From contig NZ_CP194411.1 of assembly GCF_051603425.1 (NCBI RefSeq), positions 1,488,001 through 1,552,000 of the forward strand: 64,000 bases of DNA, written 5' to 3'. Under the pieces are notes generated by a model. That model searched no databases. It was given only the letters and a program-made list of their open reading frames with translations, and was not told the origin of the DNA. How positions within the stretch are numbered: position 1 is the first letter of the stretch; each line of letters begins with the position of its first letter. This DNA is from Selenomonas sputigena_A (GTDB taxonomy: Bacteria; Bacillota; Negativicutes; Selenomonadales; Selenomonadaceae). This document shows positions 10,004 through 18,150 of the stretch, piece after piece. A program made the position numbers and the translations under genes.

Positions 10004-11092
10004 TTAATTCTTCTTGCGGAATTTTTCCATGAAGTCGACGAGCGCAGCGACGCCCTCATAGGGCATGGCGTTGTAGATCGATGCTCGCATGCCGCCGACG
10101 GAACGATGGCCTTTGACGCCGCCGAGACCTTGTTCCAGGGCTTCTGCGACGAACTTCTTTTCCAGCTCCTCGCTCGGCAGCCGGAAGGTAACGTTCATGA
10201 AGGAGCGGCTTTCTTTTTCCGCATGCCCCTTGTAGAAGCCTTCAGAAGCGTCGATGGCGTTGTAGAGGAGCGCGGCTTTCTTTTCGTTGCGCTTTGCCAT
10301 TTCGGAGAGGCCGCCCTGCGCCTTGATCCAGGCTGCAACCTTGCCGACCATGTAGATGCCGAAGGCAGGCGGCGTGTTGTAGAGCGAATTCTTCTTGTAA
10401 TGCGTTGAATAGCGCAGCATCATCGGCAGCGTCTCAGGGCTTTTTTCAAGCATCGACTTCCTCGCGACGACGAGGCAGGTGCCGGCAGGGCCGAGGTTCT
10501 TCTGCACGCCTGCGTAGATGAAGCTGAACTTCTTGAAATCGATGGGACGCGAGAGCATGTCCGATGACATGTCGGCGATGAGAGGCACATCTCCCGTTTC
10601 CGGTATATAATGGTATTCCGTGCCGTAAATCGTGTTGTTGTAACACAGATGGAGGTAGGCGGCGTTCGGGTTGAGTTTGATTTCTTCCTGTGTCGGCACA
10701 TGGCGGAAACCGCCTTCTTTCGAGGAGGCAGCAATCTCGCCGACGTCGAGCCGTTCAGCCTCTTCGTAGGCCTTTGTTGCGAAGCTGCCCGAGAGGACAT
10801 AACTGCCCTTCTTCTCTTTCGTTGCGAAGTTCATCGCGACCATGGCAAACGCGAGGCTCGCGCCGCCCTGCACGAAGAGCACATCGTAGTCGTCTCCAAG
10901 ACCCATGAGTTCGAGAATGTCCGCCTTCGCTTGGTTGTGCACCTCGTCGTATGCTTTGGCGCGATGCGAAATTTCCAAGATCGACATGCCCGAGTCATGG
11001 AAGTTGAGGAACTCCGCCTGCGCCTCTTTGAGAACATCAAGCGGCAAGGCAGCGGGGCCGGGATTGAAATTGTAAATGCGGTTCGCTTCCAT
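10004..11092 (-). CDS. serC: Phosphoserine aminotransferase
   Basis: PLP-dependent class V aminotransferase converting 3-phosphohydroxypyruvate to phosphoserine. 362 residues, normal length. N-terminal NFNPGPAALP, middle FVQGGASLAF, and the PLP lysine in IYAGVQKNLGPAG are family signatures. AGGAGG lies just upstream of the ATG. It is transcribed divergently from serA, the preceding step of serine synthesis. Its own promoter is visible at 11138-11167. Confidence 0.97.
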   Translation of the reverse strand: MEANRIYNFNPGPAALPLDVLKEAQAEFLNFHDSGMSILEISHRAKAYDEVHNQAKADILELMGLGDDYDVLFVQGGASLAFAMVAMNFATKEKKGSYVLSGSFATKAYEEAERLDVGEIAASSKEGGFRHVPTQEEIKLNPNAAYLHLCYNNTIYGTEYHYIPETGDVPLIADMSSDMLSRPIDFKKFSFIYAGVQKNLGPAGTCLVVARKSMLEKSPETLPMMLRYSTHYKKNSLYNTPPAFGIYMVGKVAAWIKAQGGLSEMAKRNEKKAALLYNAIDASEGFYKGHAEKESRSFMNVTFRLPSEELEKKFVAEALEQGLGGVKGHRSVGGMRASIYNAMPYEGVAALVDFMEKFRKKN

Positions 11093-11137
11093 GGAAAGAC
11101 CTCCTGTCAGTTCGGAAAAGTAATATGCAATACATTA

Positions 11138-11167
11138 ATTTTACCGCTTTGCCCGCGCTTTAGTCAA
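11138..11167 (-). promoter_or_regulatory. serC sigma-A promoter
   Basis: On the minus strand, TTGACT (11167-11162), an 18-base spacer and TAAAAT (11143-11138). It lies about 45 bases before the serC start. Confidence 0.65.
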
Positions 11168-11178
11168 GCGAATCACGA

Positions 11179-11203
11179 AAAAGGCCGCCAGGGGACAGGC
11201 GGC
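11179..11203 (-). terminator. Terminator-like hairpin upstream of serC
   Basis: On the minus strand, GCCGCC and GGCGGC form a 6 bp stem with an 8-base loop, followed by CTTTTT. It sits just upstream of the serC promoter, so it cannot belong to the serC transcript itself. It may shield serC from transcription starting nearer serA. Confidence 0.4.
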
Positions 11204-11331
11204 AATGTCTGCAACGCGGACGTTTGTGCATATCGTTTATTATGATACGTTTGTAGAGTGGATAAATCGGGGGAAAGATGGTATGATACTATTTATGGAA
11301 TGTATATCTAGTTATTGAAGGGGCGATAAGT

Positions 11332-12915
11332 ATGAAAATTCTTGTGGCAGACGGTGTATCCCAGAAGGCCGTGGATATTCTTTCCCCGAATTTCGAGGTC
11401 GTCGAAAAGCCGAAGCTTTCACACGAGGAGCTTCTCGACATGATCGGTGATTTTGAGGCGGTGATTGTGCGCTCGGCATCGAAGGTGACGAAGGACGTCA
11501 TCGAAAAGGCGGCGAAGCTCAAGATCATCGGCCGTGCGGGCGTCGGCGTCGACAACATCGACGTGGCGGCGGCGACGGCGCGCGGCATCATCGTCATCAA
11601 CTCGCCGGGCGGCAACACGATTGCAGCGACGGAACATACGATGGCCATGATGCTGGCGATGAGCCGCAACATCCCCATTGCCAACGAGACGATGCAGCAA
11701 GGCGAGTGGAATCGCAAGAAGTACGTCGGCGTTGAGCTGCGCGGCAAGACGCTCGGCGTCATCGGCATGGGCCGCATCGGTTCGGGCGTTGCCAAGCGCG
11801 CGCTTTCCTTCGATATGAACGTCATCGGCTACGACCCGTACATCAATGAGGAACGTGCCAAGGCGATGGGCGTGACGATCGGCGCGCTCGATGATGTGAT
11901 CGAAAAGTCGGACTTCATCACGGTGCATATGCCGCTGAACCAGGATACGAAGGATATGCTCGACAAGACGGCGATTGCCCGCATGAAGAAGGGCGTGCGC
12001 CTCGTCAACTGTGCACGCGGCGGCATCATCAACGAGCAGGATCTCGCCGATGCCGTGAAGGCGGGACACGTCGCAGGCGCGGCGATCGACGTCTTTACGA
12101 GTGAGCCGCTGGAAGCGGGCAATCCGCTCGTCGGTGTGCCCGGCATCATCCTCACGCCGCATCTCGGCGCATCGACGGTCGAGGCGCAGATCGGCGTCGC
12201 CCTCGACGTGGCGGAGGGAATCCGCGCGGCGCTTTCGGGTGAGCCTGTTATGACGGCGGTCAACATGGCGCCCGTATCGGCCGATGTCATGCATGTCATC
12301 CGGCCCTATCTCGATCTCGCCGAGCGCCTCGGCTGTACGGTATGCTCGCTGGCGGACGGTGCGATCACGGAGCTTACCGTCGAGTACAGCGGCGACATTA
12401 CCGAGGTCAACACGCAGATGCTCACGACGGGCGTCATCAAAGGCATGCTCAACCCCGTTCTCGAATTCAACGTCAATTATGTCAATGCGCCGAGCCTCGC
12501 CAAGGATCGCAGCATCAAGGTGCGTGAGGTCAAGCACAAGGAGTCGCAGGACTTCCAGAACCTCATTTCCGTCTGCGTCAAAACGGCGAAGGGCGAGACG
12601 GTCGTCAAGGGCACGCTCTTCGGCACGGAAGGGCGCATCGTTTCCATCGGCGGCTATCGTGTCGACGTCGATCCGCACGACCGCATCCTCATCTGCCCGC
12701 ACATCAACCGTCCCGGCGTTATCGGCACGGTCGGCACGCTGATGGGCGAGCACGGCATCAACATCTCCAGCATGCAGGTCGGCAGGACGGACAAAGAAGG
12801 CACGAATGTCATGGTGCTGACGATCGACCACGACATCCCCGAAGAACTGCTGCAGAAAATCCTCGCCGTCGACGGCATCTTCGGTGCACGCCTGGTCAAC
12901 TTCCATGCCATCTGA
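11332..12915 (+). CDS. serA: D-3-phosphoglycerate dehydrogenase
   Basis: NAD-dependent first enzyme of serine synthesis. 527 residues, the long form. N-terminal substrate domain, Rossmann motif GMGRIGSG near 146, NCARGGIINE, and the catalytic His in HLGASTVEAQ. An allosteric substrate-binding domain follows, then a C-terminal ACT domain (RPGVIGTVGTLMGEHGINI) that normally senses serine. AGGGG precedes the ATG. Head-to-head with serC across 239 bases. Confidence 0.97.
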   Translation: MKILVADGVSQKAVDILSPNFEVVEKPKLSHEELLDMIGDFEAVIVRSASKVTKDVIEKAAKLKIIGRAGVGVDNIDVAAATARGIIVINSPGGNTIAATEHTMAMMLAMSRNIPIANETMQQGEWNRKKYVGVELRGKTLGVIGMGRIGSGVAKRALSFDMNVIGYDPYINEERAKAMGVTIGALDDVIEKSDFITVHMPLNQDTKDMLDKTAIARMKKGVRLVNCARGGIINEQDLADAVKAGHVAGAAIDVFTSEPLEAGNPLVGVPGIILTPHLGASTVEAQIGVALDVAEGIRAALSGEPVMTAVNMAPVSADVMHVIRPYLDLAERLGCTVCSLADGAITELTVEYSGDITEVNTQMLTTGVIKGMLNPVLEFNVNYVNAPSLAKDRSIKVREVKHKESQDFQNLISVCVKTAKGETVVKGTLFGTEGRIVSIGGYRVDVDPHDRILICPHINRPGVIGTVGTLMGEHGINISSMQVGRTDKEGTNVMVLTIDHDIPEELLQKILAVDGIFGARLVNFHAI

Positions 12916-13034
12916 GGAAGAGGCGGCCGGCTTTAATCTCCTGCGGGTATGGAAGAAAAACGGCTGCTATTGATTGCGAAAATATCTTTTTGTGTCAACC
13001 GTACGTATTCTGAGCATGCTGCAATAACTAAAGC

Positions 13035-13087
13035 GACAAGAGCAAAGAATCCCTCCCGCGGAACGGGAGGGATTCTTTGCTCTTGTC
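13035..13087. terminator. Perfect 24 bp inverted repeat after serA
   Basis: 13035-13058 pairs without a mismatch with 13064-13087 around a 5-base loop. The hairpin begins about 120 bases after the serA stop. It has no clean T-run, but the A/T-rich arm next to a GC-rich core suits a terminator or an mRNA-stabilising end. The rest of the 12916-13259 gap holds no gene, only this repeat and the next promoter. Confidence 0.6.
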
Positions 13088-13181
13088 CGGAAGGATAGGC
13101 TTATGGCCATCGCATTATATCATGCCTTGAAATCATGTCAGATCCTTTTGAGGCATTGCTTTGTCTCTCAGGCGAAGCCCA

Positions 13182-13210
13182 TTGCCACGGAAAATAATCT
13201 GTATTATAAT
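13182..13210 (+). promoter_or_regulatory. Sigma-A promoter for the antiporter gene
   Basis: TTGCCA (13182-13187), 17-base spacer, TATAAT (13205-13210), 50 bases before the ATG. Confidence 0.7.
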
Positions 13211-13259
13211 GGACGTTATGTTATGGCATCGTCCAGCGAGGAAAGGAAGGGGATTTTTT

Positions 13260-14771
13260 ATGGCAGAGACGGCATGGGCTGTTCTTCCGCCGGTCATCAC
13301 CATTGTGCTGGCCTTGGCGACGAAGGAAGTCTATATGTCCCTGATCATCGGTATTTTTTCCGGGGCACTGCTCTACACGGATTTCAATATTCTCGAAGCG
13401 ATTCTTACGATGTTCGCGGTGATGGAAAGCAAGGTTGGGGCGAACGTGAATATTCTCGTTTTCCTTGTTATTCTTGGCATTCTCGTCGCGGCCATCACGC
13501 GCTCGGGCGCGACGAAAGCCTATGGCGACTGGGCGGCGCGCACGATTCAGGGGCGCAGGAGCGCGCTCGGCATCACGGCGCTTCTTGGCATCGTAATTTT
13601 TATTGACGATTACTTCAACTGCCTGACGGTCGGCACGGTCATGCGTCCCGTGACGGACAAGCTTTCGATCGCCCGCACGAAGCTTGCCTACATCATCGAT
13701 GCGACGGCGGCGCCTGTCTGCATCCTCGCGCCCATATCGAGCTGGGCGGCGGCTGTTGGCTCTTCGCTGCCGGAGGGCAGCAGCATCGACGGCTTCGGGC
13801 TTTTCCTGCAGACGATACCGATCAACCTCTACGCTTGGATGACGCTCGCTTTCATGTGCTTCATCGTATGGTCGGAGAAGGATTTTTCCGAGATGGGGCG
13901 TTCGATCCGGAAGAATGATGAAAAATTCTACATTCCGCCGGAGTATGCCGACGTCAAGGAGGAAAAGATCGAAGGCAGAGGACGGATCTGCGACCTGCTG
14001 CTGCCGCTGGCCGTGCTCATTGCGGCCTGCGTCTACGGCATGCTTTATACGGGCGGCATCCATGAGGGCAAGAGCATCGCCGAGGCGTTTGCGGACTGCG
14101 ATTCGGCGAAATCGCTTGTCCTTGGCTCGTTCATCGCTTTCGTGTTTACGGGTCTTCTCTATCTGCCGCGCCGCATCGTTTCTTTTAATGGCTTTTGCAC
14201 GAGCTTCATCCTTGGCTTCAAGGCTATGGCGCCGGCGCTCTTCATCCTCTGCCTCGCATGGACGCTCTCGGGTATATGCAGCGATAAGTACCTCAACCTT
14301 GGCGGCTATGTCGGCCAACTCGTGAGCGCCAATGCCGGGGTCGTCGCCTTCCTGCCCGTCATCTTTTTCTTCGTAGGCGCAGGTCTCGCCTTTGCTACGG
14401 GAACTTCGTGGGGGACGTTCGGCATCTTGATCCCGATCGCGCTTGCTATTGTCGGCACGGACAGCCCGGCGCTGGCACTTTGCGTTGCCGCCATCCTCTC
14501 CGGTGCTGTTGCGGGCGATCATGCTTCGCCGATTTCCGACACGACGATTCTTGCCTCGGCAGGCGCTCAGTGCCACCATATCGACCATGTGTCGACGCAG
14601 ATTCCCTATGTGCTCGTCGTTGTCGGCGTCAGTGCTGTTGGCTACATTGTCGACGGCTTCACGATGAACGGCTGGGCGGGGCTTGCTGTCGCGGCATCCC
14701 TGCTCGTCATCGCCATGGCTGTCATCTGCTGGAAGGTTCCTGCGCCGCTTTTCCGCAGCCGTGCGAAGTGA
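13260..14771 (+). CDS. NhaC-family Na+/H+ antiporter
   Basis: Integral membrane antiporter of about 504 residues with some 11-12 hydrophobic segments. N-terminal AWAVLPPVITIVLALATKEV and C-terminal SGAVAGDHASPISDTTILAS and HIDHVSTQIPY are typical of the NhaC (COG1757) family. I chose ATG 13260, which follows GGAAGGGG. The longer in-frame start at 13161 would overlap the promoter at 13182-13210. The transported ion pair (Na+/H+, or an amino acid-linked exchange known for relatives) cannot be fixed from sequence. Confidence 0.9.
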   Translation: MAETAWAVLPPVITIVLALATKEVYMSLIIGIFSGALLYTDFNILEAILTMFAVMESKVGANVNILVFLVILGILVAAITRSGATKAYGDWAARTIQGRRSALGITALLGIVIFIDDYFNCLTVGTVMRPVTDKLSIARTKLAYIIDATAAPVCILAPISSWAAAVGSSLPEGSSIDGFGLFLQTIPINLYAWMTLAFMCFIVWSEKDFSEMGRSIRKNDEKFYIPPEYADVKEEKIEGRGRICDLLLPLAVLIAACVYGMLYTGGIHEGKSIAEAFADCDSAKSLVLGSFIAFVFTGLLYLPRRIVSFNGFCTSFILGFKAMAPALFILCLAWTLSGICSDKYLNLGGYVGQLVSANAGVVAFLPVIFFFVGAGLAFATGTSWGTFGILIPIALAIVGTDSPALALCVAAILSGAVAGDHASPISDTTILASAGAQCHHIDHVSTQIPYVLVVVGVSAVGYIVDGFTMNGWAGLAVAASLLVIAMAVICWKVPAPLFRSRAK

Positions 14772-14776
14772 TTGAA

Positions 14777-14818
14777 AAAGCAGCTGTCGCCGGACAAAAC
14801 GTCTGCGGCAGCTGCTTT
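14777..14818 (+). terminator. Terminator after the antiporter gene
   Basis: AAAGCAGCTG pairs with CAGCTGCTTT, with a second inner stem (CGGAC/GTCTG). It starts 6 bases after the stop codon. Confidence 0.6.
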
Positions 14819-14839
14819 GCTTGAAAGGAAAATGGATCT

Positions 14840-15502
14840 ATGCTCGTCTATATGGTTGAGCGGGGGAAATATCTCCTGCCCGAGGAAAGTCTTAGGCGCC
14901 GCCCTGAAGGAAAGCGCGGACTTTACGTCAACATCACGAATGAATGTCCGTGTGCCTGTACCTTCTGTCTGCGCACATTGAAGGATATGCCAGAGGATAT
15001 GAGCCTTTGGCTCGGCGGCAAAGAGCCGGCCGTCGAGGAGGTCAAGGAGGCGCTCCTTGCTGCGCCTTGGCCCTATGTGAGGGAAGTCGTGTTCTGCGGC
15101 TTTGGCGAGCCGACGATGCGTCTGTCAGCGCTCATCGAGCTTCTGCGCTTCGTCAAGCAGCAGCATCCCGATCTGCCGACGCGCCTCAATACGAACGGTC
15201 TTTCCGACCTCGTCTATGGCCGCGATACGACAGCGGATTTCGCGGGCGGTATTCTCGATACCGTTTCCATCAGTCTCAACGCCTCGAACGCCGAGCGCTA
15301 CCTGGAGCTGACGAGAAGCGAGTTCGGCATCGAGTCCTTTGAGGCGATGCTGGCTTTCGCGCAGCATATGAAAGCCTATGTGCCTCACGTCGTCATGACG
15401 ATCGTCGAAAAGGTCGAGGATGCAGAGGAAATCGAGAAATGCCGCGCTCTCTGCGCTGCGCGCAGCCTCGACCTGCGCGTGCGGACGTATGAGGGAAGCT
15501 GA
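14840..15502 (+). CDS. TatD-associated type radical SAM protein
   Basis: A 220-residue radical SAM enzyme of unknown product. The cluster-binding CxxxCxxC is at C36, C40 and C43 (YVNITNECPCACTFC), followed by LWLGGKEP. GFGEPTMR near residue 94 matches the SAM-binding GGEP-like motif. This short form matches the family usually encoded beside or fused to TatD nucleases. No tatD gene is in the window. The ATG follows GAAAGGAAAA. Confidence 0.85.
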   Translation: MLVYMVERGKYLLPEESLRRRPEGKRGLYVNITNECPCACTFCLRTLKDMPEDMSLWLGGKEPAVEEVKEALLAAPWPYVREVVFCGFGEPTMRLSALIELLRFVKQQHPDLPTRLNTNGLSDLVYGRDTTADFAGGILDTVSISLNASNAERYLELTRSEFGIESFEAMLAFAQHMKAYVPHVVMTIVEKVEDAEEIEKCRALCAARSLDLRVRTYEGS

Positions 15503-15545
15503 CGGCGGCCCCGGCAGCGCTGTACGATAAGACTTAAATTAAATG

Positions 15546-15575
15546 TTTACTCAAATGGGACATCTATGATATAAT
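15546..15575 (+). promoter_or_regulatory. Sigma-A promoter for the 15639 gene
   Basis: TTTACT, 18-base spacer and TATAAT (15570-15575) in an A/T-rich stretch, 64 bases before the next ATG. Confidence 0.6.
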
Positions 15576-15638
15576 TTAAAACATAGAGTCAGGTATGAGA
15601 GTAAATGTGTAACGAGGAGATGTAAAGGAGGAAGGATT

Positions 15639-16211
15639 ATGAAACGGAAAGTTTTTTCGCTGCTGCTGTCGCTCTTATGCGCCCTCTGTTTTTTGAATTG
15701 CGCAACAAAGACACAGACTGCGGAGGGGGCGGAGCCTGAGTACGTGCCGCTGGTGGACGGCCTGCACTGTGAGGATTTTTTGGACAAGATCAATGACGCC
15801 TTGATATCCATCGGTTCCCCCGGATTAGATGGCGGCAAGACAAGCAGCAAATGGGATACGCCGGACCAGCGCAACGGAGAGTTTTATATTTTGCTGCCTA
15901 AGGGGACGTATGCTTTTATTTGGATAAAAAACAATGATGTGTACAAGGTGGGAACCGTTTATAATGTAGGCGATGCAGAAGCAAAAAAAGAGGCGGTTGA
16001 CTTCATCATGGCCAGCTACATCGTTACAGGATTGACCTACGATGAAGGGAAAACCCTGTTGAATATGATGCAGCCCCTTAACAATGTGAAAAATATGGTA
16101 GGAAGCCAGGGGACGGTCACGAGATTGGGAAGAGTTGTGCGAACCACTCGTTTTGTGGACGATGAGCATCCGGAGCGAGAGAATATGATGATGTTTACAA
16201 TACGTCCCTGA
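15639..16211 (+). CDS. Putative exported or lipid-anchored protein, no family recognised
   Basis: 190 residues. A basic start, hydrophobic run (VFSLLLSLLCALCFLNC) and Cys21 look like a signal peptide. The FLNC site is a poor lipobox, so lipid attachment is uncertain. The mature part is small and soluble, with no motif I can name. A strong AAAGGAGGA site precedes the ATG. Monocistronic, with its own promoter. Its 3' side borders a long gene-free tract, so this may be accessory DNA. Confidence 0.75.
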   Translation: MKRKVFSLLLSLLCALCFLNCATKTQTAEGAEPEYVPLVDGLHCEDFLDKINDALISIGSPGLDGGKTSSKWDTPDQRNGEFYILLPKGTYAFIWIKNNDVYKVGTVYNVGDAEAKKEAVDFIMASYIVTGLTYDEGKTLLNMMQPLNNVKNMVGSQGTVTRLGRVVRTTRFVDDEHPERENMMMFTIRP

Positions 16212-16297
16212 TGTAAGCACGGCTCAGATCCGTATCGCCATATTGGCGCATCCGCAAGGCGCTCTATGATCGGCAGAAAGAAGCGGGCGGCGAAGAT

Positions 16298-16321
16298 ATG
16301 CAGGCGTCGTTTCGCCTGCAT
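16298..16321 (+). repeat. Inverted repeat
   Basis: ATGCAGGCG and its reverse complement around a 6-base loop form a 9 bp hairpin inside the gene-free tract. Confidence 0.4.
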
Positions 16322-16350
16322 CGCTCCCCCTTGGCGGTGTTGGACGATAA

Positions 16351-16403
16351 TAAACCCGCCGCGGAAGTCTCTCGGGACTTCTTGCGGCGGGTTTACATTT
16401 TAA
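16351..16403. terminator. Strong bidirectional terminator-like hairpin
   Basis: AAACCCGCCGC pairs with GCGGCGGGTTT, and an inner GAAGTC/GACTTC stem extends it. It could end the 15639 transcript, and on the other strand any minus-strand RNA from 16944. Confidence 0.65.
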
Positions 16404-16799
16404 TCGTCATATACCTTTTCCTTCGTTTGCTATATTCAGTTGTCTTTGCATGGAGAACTTCAAGGCAAAGTCCCCATACTGTATGAAGATGTTCAGCCGA
16501 ACCATTGTGATGGAATATCACAGTTGATGCATCATGAGCCACCGTTCAAAATCCCGGGATCGGCAGGTATGGTATCCGATGGGGGACTGCGCAATCTACT
16601 GGATGTCTCTTTTGTACGCATCGTCAAGGTGAAAGCTGCCTCGTGTTTCCCCACCCTGCTTCCGACGCTGTGCCGTTTTTCCGCGAGCCTTCGGGTATGC
16701 GGGCCGCTGCCCATCAGTCATCCCAAAGGTGCTGATTCATTTTCAGATGTGTGCACTTCCTAGCCGGAAACCTTCAGGTGGAGACGGAAAAGCTTATTC
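16404..16799. other. Gene-free stretch
   Basis: About 400 bases with no convincing gene on either strand. A 107-codon plus-strand frame (16440-16763) and shorter minus-strand frames exist, but they lack ribosome sites, family resemblance and the codon pattern of the neighbours. It may hold decayed coding sequence. Confidence 0.4.
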
Positions 16800-16937
16800 C
16801 TCAATAAACCTCACACCTTTCGTGTAACCATATTGAGAAGAGCCTCTGTCGGCTGACCGGCACTTGCCTTGCCTTGGGAGTCCGGCCTGCATGCAGGCTT
16901 GGCCTCGCCGGCGTTACCGATCCTTTCTCCTCTTTAC
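16800..16937 (-). ncRNA. Candidate structured RNA, minus strand
   Basis: Two folded elements follow the minus-strand promoter at 16944-16972. One is a GC-rich element closed by GCCGG/CCGGC (16911-16907 with 16861-16857) containing a perfect 14-base palindrome at 16885-16898. The other is a rod closed by CTCAATA/TATTGAG (16837-16831 with 16806-16800) with an inner ACAC/GTGT stem. No open frame covers it. I do not recognise a known RNA family. Its 3' end is unknown and could reach the hairpin at 16351-16395. Confidence 0.3.
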
Positions 16938-16943
16938 GGTTTC

Positions 16944-16972
16944 ATTATATCATGCGATGCTTCGGAATACAA
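16944..16972 (-). promoter_or_regulatory. Minus-strand sigma-A-like promoter
   Basis: On the minus strand, TTGTAT (16972-16967), 17-base spacer, TATAAT (16949-16944). It points into the gene-free stretch; no minus-strand gene lies downstream. Confidence 0.45.
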
Positions 16973-17071
16973 TAGCATTTATGAATTTTCTAAAATATTT
17001 TGCAGGAATGGAACGATGCGCGTCGTATAAATAACAATGTCTATATCGGTATCGGAAAGGGGTTGCTTTCG

Positions 17072-17917
17072 TTGAAGCTTTTCAATTTTTATGCGGCGGA
17101 CGGCACGATCCATATCGGCGCGGCGGATGAGCAGAAGATGGTTGACATTTCTGCGGCGGGCTGCAGCTGGGGCTGGCCGGAGATCTTTGCCGAGCCGGAA
17201 AGACTGCTCGCGCAGATGAAGAATATTTTGCGGCACGGAAAACCTCTTGCATCCAATGCACAGCGCTTTGCCCCGGCGGCTTTGAACCCCGAAAAAATCA
17301 TCTGCGTGGGGCTGAACTATCGGGCGCACTGCGCGGAAGTTCCCTTTGGTACGCCGGAATATCCGGCTCTTTTCAGCAAGTTCAATAATGCCCTGAACGG
17401 GCATGGGGGCGAGGTGCATCTGCCTGAGGGGGCAGGGGAGCTTGATTATGAGGCGGAGCTTGTCGTCGTCATGGGGCGCGAGGTGAAGAATGCGACGGAG
17501 GCGGAGGCTGCCGAGGCTGTTTTTGGCTATACGGCAGGCAACGATTTCACCGCGCGTGATTTGCAGCGCCGCACATCGCAGTGGCTGCTCGGAAAAACGC
17601 CCGACGGTTTCGCGCCGGTCGGACCCTATGTCGTGCCGGCGGAGGAGATTGACGTTTCTGATCTCCGTGTGGAGACTTTCGTCAACGGCGAACAGCGTCA
17701 GGCGGCGAGCACGAAGGATATGATTTTTTCGCCTGCCGCCATTGTCAGCTATATTTCGCAGTACATGACGCTTGCTCCCGGAGACGTCATCTTTACGGGC
17801 ACGCCGCAGGGCGTGATTCTCGGCATGCCGGAGAAGGAGCGACGCTGGCTCGTGCCGGGCGACGAGGTCGTCGTGAAGATCGAGGGCGTCGGCGAGCTTA
17901 GGAATATCATCGTCTGA
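17072..17917 (+). CDS. Fumarylacetoacetate hydrolase (FAH) family protein
   Basis: 281 residues, typical of FAH-family hydrolases or decarboxylases such as 2-keto-3-deoxy-acid hydratases. ICVGLNYRAHCAE starts the catalytic domain. Metal-binding acidic residues lie in the LDYEAEL region, and DFTARDLQ and FTGTPQGV are family motifs. I place the start at TTG 17072, after GAAAGGGG, which gives the usual KLFNFYAADGT start. The in-frame ATG at 17000 has no site. Substrate unknown; no pathway genes are beside it. Confidence 0.9.
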   Translation: MKLFNFYAADGTIHIGAADEQKMVDISAAGCSWGWPEIFAEPERLLAQMKNILRHGKPLASNAQRFAPAALNPEKIICVGLNYRAHCAEVPFGTPEYPALFSKFNNALNGHGGEVHLPEGAGELDYEAELVVVMGREVKNATEAEAAEAVFGYTAGNDFTARDLQRRTSQWLLGKTPDGFAPVGPYVVPAEEIDVSDLRVETFVNGEQRQAASTKDMIFSPAAIVSYISQYMTLAPGDVIFTGTPQGVILGMPEKERRWLVPGDEVVVKIEGVGELRNIIV

Positions 17918-17938
17918 GCTTTTTGCTGCAGGGATGCA

Positions 17939-17964
17939 ATACATGCACTCCTCGCTGCATGTAT
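17939..17964 (+). terminator. Hairpin between the FAH and YvrJ-like genes
   Basis: ATACATGCA and TGCATGTAT form a 9 bp stem with an 8-base loop. No T-run follows; it ends about 20 bases before the next ATG. Confidence 0.35.
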
Positions 17965-17984
17965 AGGGCAGAGGGGGTGATGAT

Positions 17985-18125
17985 ATGGGCGATCTTTTGG
18001 CGGCGTTCGGCAGCTACGGTTTCCCGATGGGCGTCACGGCATTTTTGCTCGTGCGCATCGAGACGAAGCTCAGTGCCTTGAACGACAGCATCCGCGAGCT
18101 TTCCGGCATCATTGCAAAAAAGTGA
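17985..18125 (+). CDS. YvrJ family micro-protein
   Basis: A 46-residue protein reading MGDLLAAFGSYGFPMGVTAF at its start, then LLVRIETKLSALNDSI. The hydrophobic N-terminal half with conserved Gly-Phe-Pro, then an amphipathic helix with VRIE, matches the YvrJ family (function unknown, probably membrane-bound). GAGGGGGTG precedes the ATG. Its stop codon lies inside the terminator shared with the converging gene. Confidence 0.82.
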   Translation: MGDLLAAFGSYGFPMGVTAFLLVRIETKLSALNDSIRELSGIIAKK

Positions 18126-18150
18126 GGGGCTTTGCCCCTCACTTTTTTTT
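18116..18150. terminator. Shared bidirectional terminator
   Basis: AAAAAAGTGAGGGGC pairs with GCCCCTCACTTTTTT around a TTT loop. It carries A- and T-runs on both sides. The TGA stops of both converging genes (18123-18125 plus, 18139-18141 minus) are in its two arms. Confidence 0.88.

Noticed and set aside
11419..12906. 495-codon antisense frame opposite serA
   Set aside because: Shadow of serA codon bias; its His/Asp/Arg-rich composition is not protein-like.
16440..16763. 107-codon plus-strand frame in the gene-free stretch
   Set aside because: No ribosome site, poor codon pattern and no family resemblance.
16800..16937. Resemblance of GGTAACGCC on the minus strand to RNase P RNA
   Set aside because: The diagnostic GAGGAAAGTCC and other conserved core elements are missing; the match is short and likely chance.
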